Shown here piece after piece: positions 7,028-8,095 of a stretch of DNA of 8,095 nucleotides (its first letter is position 1; each line of letters opens with the position of its first letter). The notes beneath the pieces are model-generated. The model made no database searches, had not been told where the DNA came from, and saw only the letters and a list, made by a program, of their open reading frames with translations. The position numbers and the translations under genes are program-made. Source of the DNA: Flavobacteriaceae bacterium (GTDB taxonomy: Bacteria > Bacteroidota > Bacteroidia > Flavobacteriales > Flavobacteriaceae); contig JAUWLK010000117.1 in assembly GCA_030613745.1 (NCBI GenBank), positions 1-8,095 of the forward strand. The letters are read 5' to 3'.

Positions 7028-8095
7028 ATGAATAAAAAAATAATACCAATAGTAGGAGTCCTATTTTTTGTAATTATAAGTTGTAATTTACAAGATAATT
7101 CAGAAGATAAGGCATTATGGATTATATCAGCACCTGCTGGAAATAAATTCACAAAAATTAATAAAAAAGGGAAAACAGTAATTCCAAATGGTAGGTTTAT
7201 TACACCTGTTGGTAAAAGTATCATTACAGCACCACATCCTTACGGATTGACTTTAAGCCCGGATGGCAATACTGTAGTTACAGCAAATTCTGGAACCAAC
7301 CCCTTGTCAATAACTATAGTTCGAAATATTTTGTCAATTTCTCCTGAAGTACAACAGATACCTCCAGGCCCTTCTACTGATAAGGGTGTGTTGGCATCGG
7401 TATTTATGGGTTTGGCAATATCTCCTGATAATCAAACAATTTATGTTGCAGGAGGTCAAGAGAATAAAATATATTTATTTGATATTAATACTGGTGTAAA
7501 AAATGGAGCTATAGATTGTTCTTTTATTTCTGAAAATATAGATTATACCCATGTATACATTGGATATCTTATTTTATCTAAAGATGGAAAAACAATTTAT
7601 GCTGTAGATCAAATAGGATTTAGAATGGTTATTATTGATACACAAACAAAAATACTTAAGCACTCAATTCCTGTAGGACGATATCCGTTTGGAATTTGCC
7701 TTTCCCCAGATGAAAAAAAAGTTTATGTAGCTAATGTAGGGATGTTTGCATATAATATAATTAAAGATGGCTCAAGCGATAAATCAAAAGTAAAACCAAT
7801 TGATTTTCCTGCTTTTGCTTATGGTTCAAAAGAGATGGTTGAAGGAATAAAAAATGACACCATATCAATTCCAGGTTTGGGTGAATTAAATGCAATTGAA
7901 TCGTTTTCAGTATTTGCTATTGATCTTGAGGATTCATTAAATCCAGAAGTTGTTGCCAAAATTAAAACAGGCCATTTGGTTGGAGCATTAGTTGAAGATA
8001 TTCCGGCAGTTGGAGGATCTAGTCCTAACTCAATTGTTGCGACCGATGAATTTATTTTTGTTAGTAATGGTACCAATGATAATATTTCTGTTATT
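7028..8095 (+). CDS. YncE-like beta-propeller lipoprotein, N-terminal part of a probable propeller-phosphatase fusion; 3' end cut
   Basis: The frame is open from the ATG at 7028 to the window edge, giving 356 residues with no stop. The start MNKKIIPIVGVLFFVIISC is a lipoprotein signal peptide with lipobox cysteine C19. Propeller blades follow, each with an S-P/K-D-x-x-x-x-V/I-Y pattern: LSPDGNTVVTAN (76-87), ISPDNQTIYVAGG (131-143), LSKDGKTIYAVD (183-194) and LSPDEKKVYVANVG (225-238), plus ATDEFIFVSNGTNDNISVI at the end. These are YVTN/YncE-type repeats. The segments VGRYPFGICLSPDEKKVYVAN and PAVGGSSPNSIVATD recall, from memory, Bacteroidota proteins in which such a propeller precedes an alkaline-phosphatase-like (phosphoesterase) domain. 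That second domain would lie beyond the window, so the fusion is inferred. The likely place is the periplasm or cell surface. It is transcribed away from the pump operon. Confidence 0.88.
   Translation, partial: MNKKIIPIVGVLFFVIISCNLQDNSEDKALWIISAPAGNKFTKINKKGKTVIPNGRFITPVGKSIITAPHPYGLTLSPDGNTVVTANSGTNPLSITIVRNILSISPEVQQIPPGPSTDKGVLASVFMGLAISPDNQTIYVAGGQENKIYLFDINTGVKNGAIDCSFISENIDYTHVYIGYLILSKDGKTIYAVDQIGFRMVIIDTQTKILKHSIPVGRYPFGICLSPDEKKVYVANVGMFAYNIIKDGSSDKSKVKPIDFPAFAYGSKEMVEGIKNDTISIPGLGELNAIESFSVFAIDLEDSLNPEVVAKIKTGHLVGALVEDIPAVGGSSPNSIVATDEFIFVSNGTNDNISVI

Noticed and set aside
6973..7224. Minus-strand open frame over the propeller gene start
   Set aside because: It overlaps the lipoprotein signal region of a strongly supported gene, and its hydrophobic look comes from reading A/T-rich DNA in reverse. 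The frame at 7819-8076 is likewise a shadow.
1..8095. An undescribed defence, mobile or biosynthetic system
   Set aside because: No integrase, transposase, CRISPR repeats, toxin-antitoxin pair, nuclease or tRNA was seen. Every gene longer than 125 residues fits a known housekeeping or transport family.

Overview
The window looks like AT-rich chromosomal DNA of a Bacteroidota bacterium, most likely a member of the Flavobacteriia. This rests on the DnaK sequence and its tail, on intergenic DNA made almost only of A and T, on weak or absent Shine-Dalgarno sites, on matches to the Bacteroidota -7 promoter box (TAnnTTTG), and on gene families common in that phylum. The placement is inferred from sequence character; no search was run.

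Layout. (1) 1-1926 (+): the chaperone gene dnaK, lacking only its first one or two codons at the window edge. It is followed by a near-perfect 20-bp palindrome and a strong intrinsic terminator. (2) 2084-2461 (+): a small exported protein of unknown function, with a candidate promoter directly after the dnaK terminator. (3) 2492-3112 (-): a cyclophilin-type peptidyl-prolyl isomerase lipoprotein, convergent with gene 2. (4) 3190-6825 (-): a compact three-gene transport operon, transcribed as permease A (5578-6825), permease B (4315-5574), then a periplasmic adaptor of the HlyD/MacA type (3190-4290). (5) 6826-7027: a divergent intergenic region. (6) 7028-8095 (+): the N-terminal part of a lipoprotein with a YncE-like beta-propeller. 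It resembles the N-terminal half of YncE/alkaline-phosphatase-like fusion proteins and runs off the right edge.

How the genes work together. The two permeases and the adaptor form most of a MacAB-type tripartite efflux or export pump. The permeases are FtsX/MacB-like membrane subunits without a fused ATPase, and neither an ATPase nor a TolC-like outer-membrane gene lies in the window. The pump therefore needs partners encoded elsewhere. The isomerase downstream could be co-transcribed with the pump, since no terminator is visible in the 77-bp gap, but it may also have its own promoter. dnaK and the propeller gene appear functionally separate from the pump. No RNA gene, insertion sequence, CRISPR array, prophage or defence gene was seen. 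This is mostly ordinary core and housekeeping sequence, and I found no convincing undescribed system.
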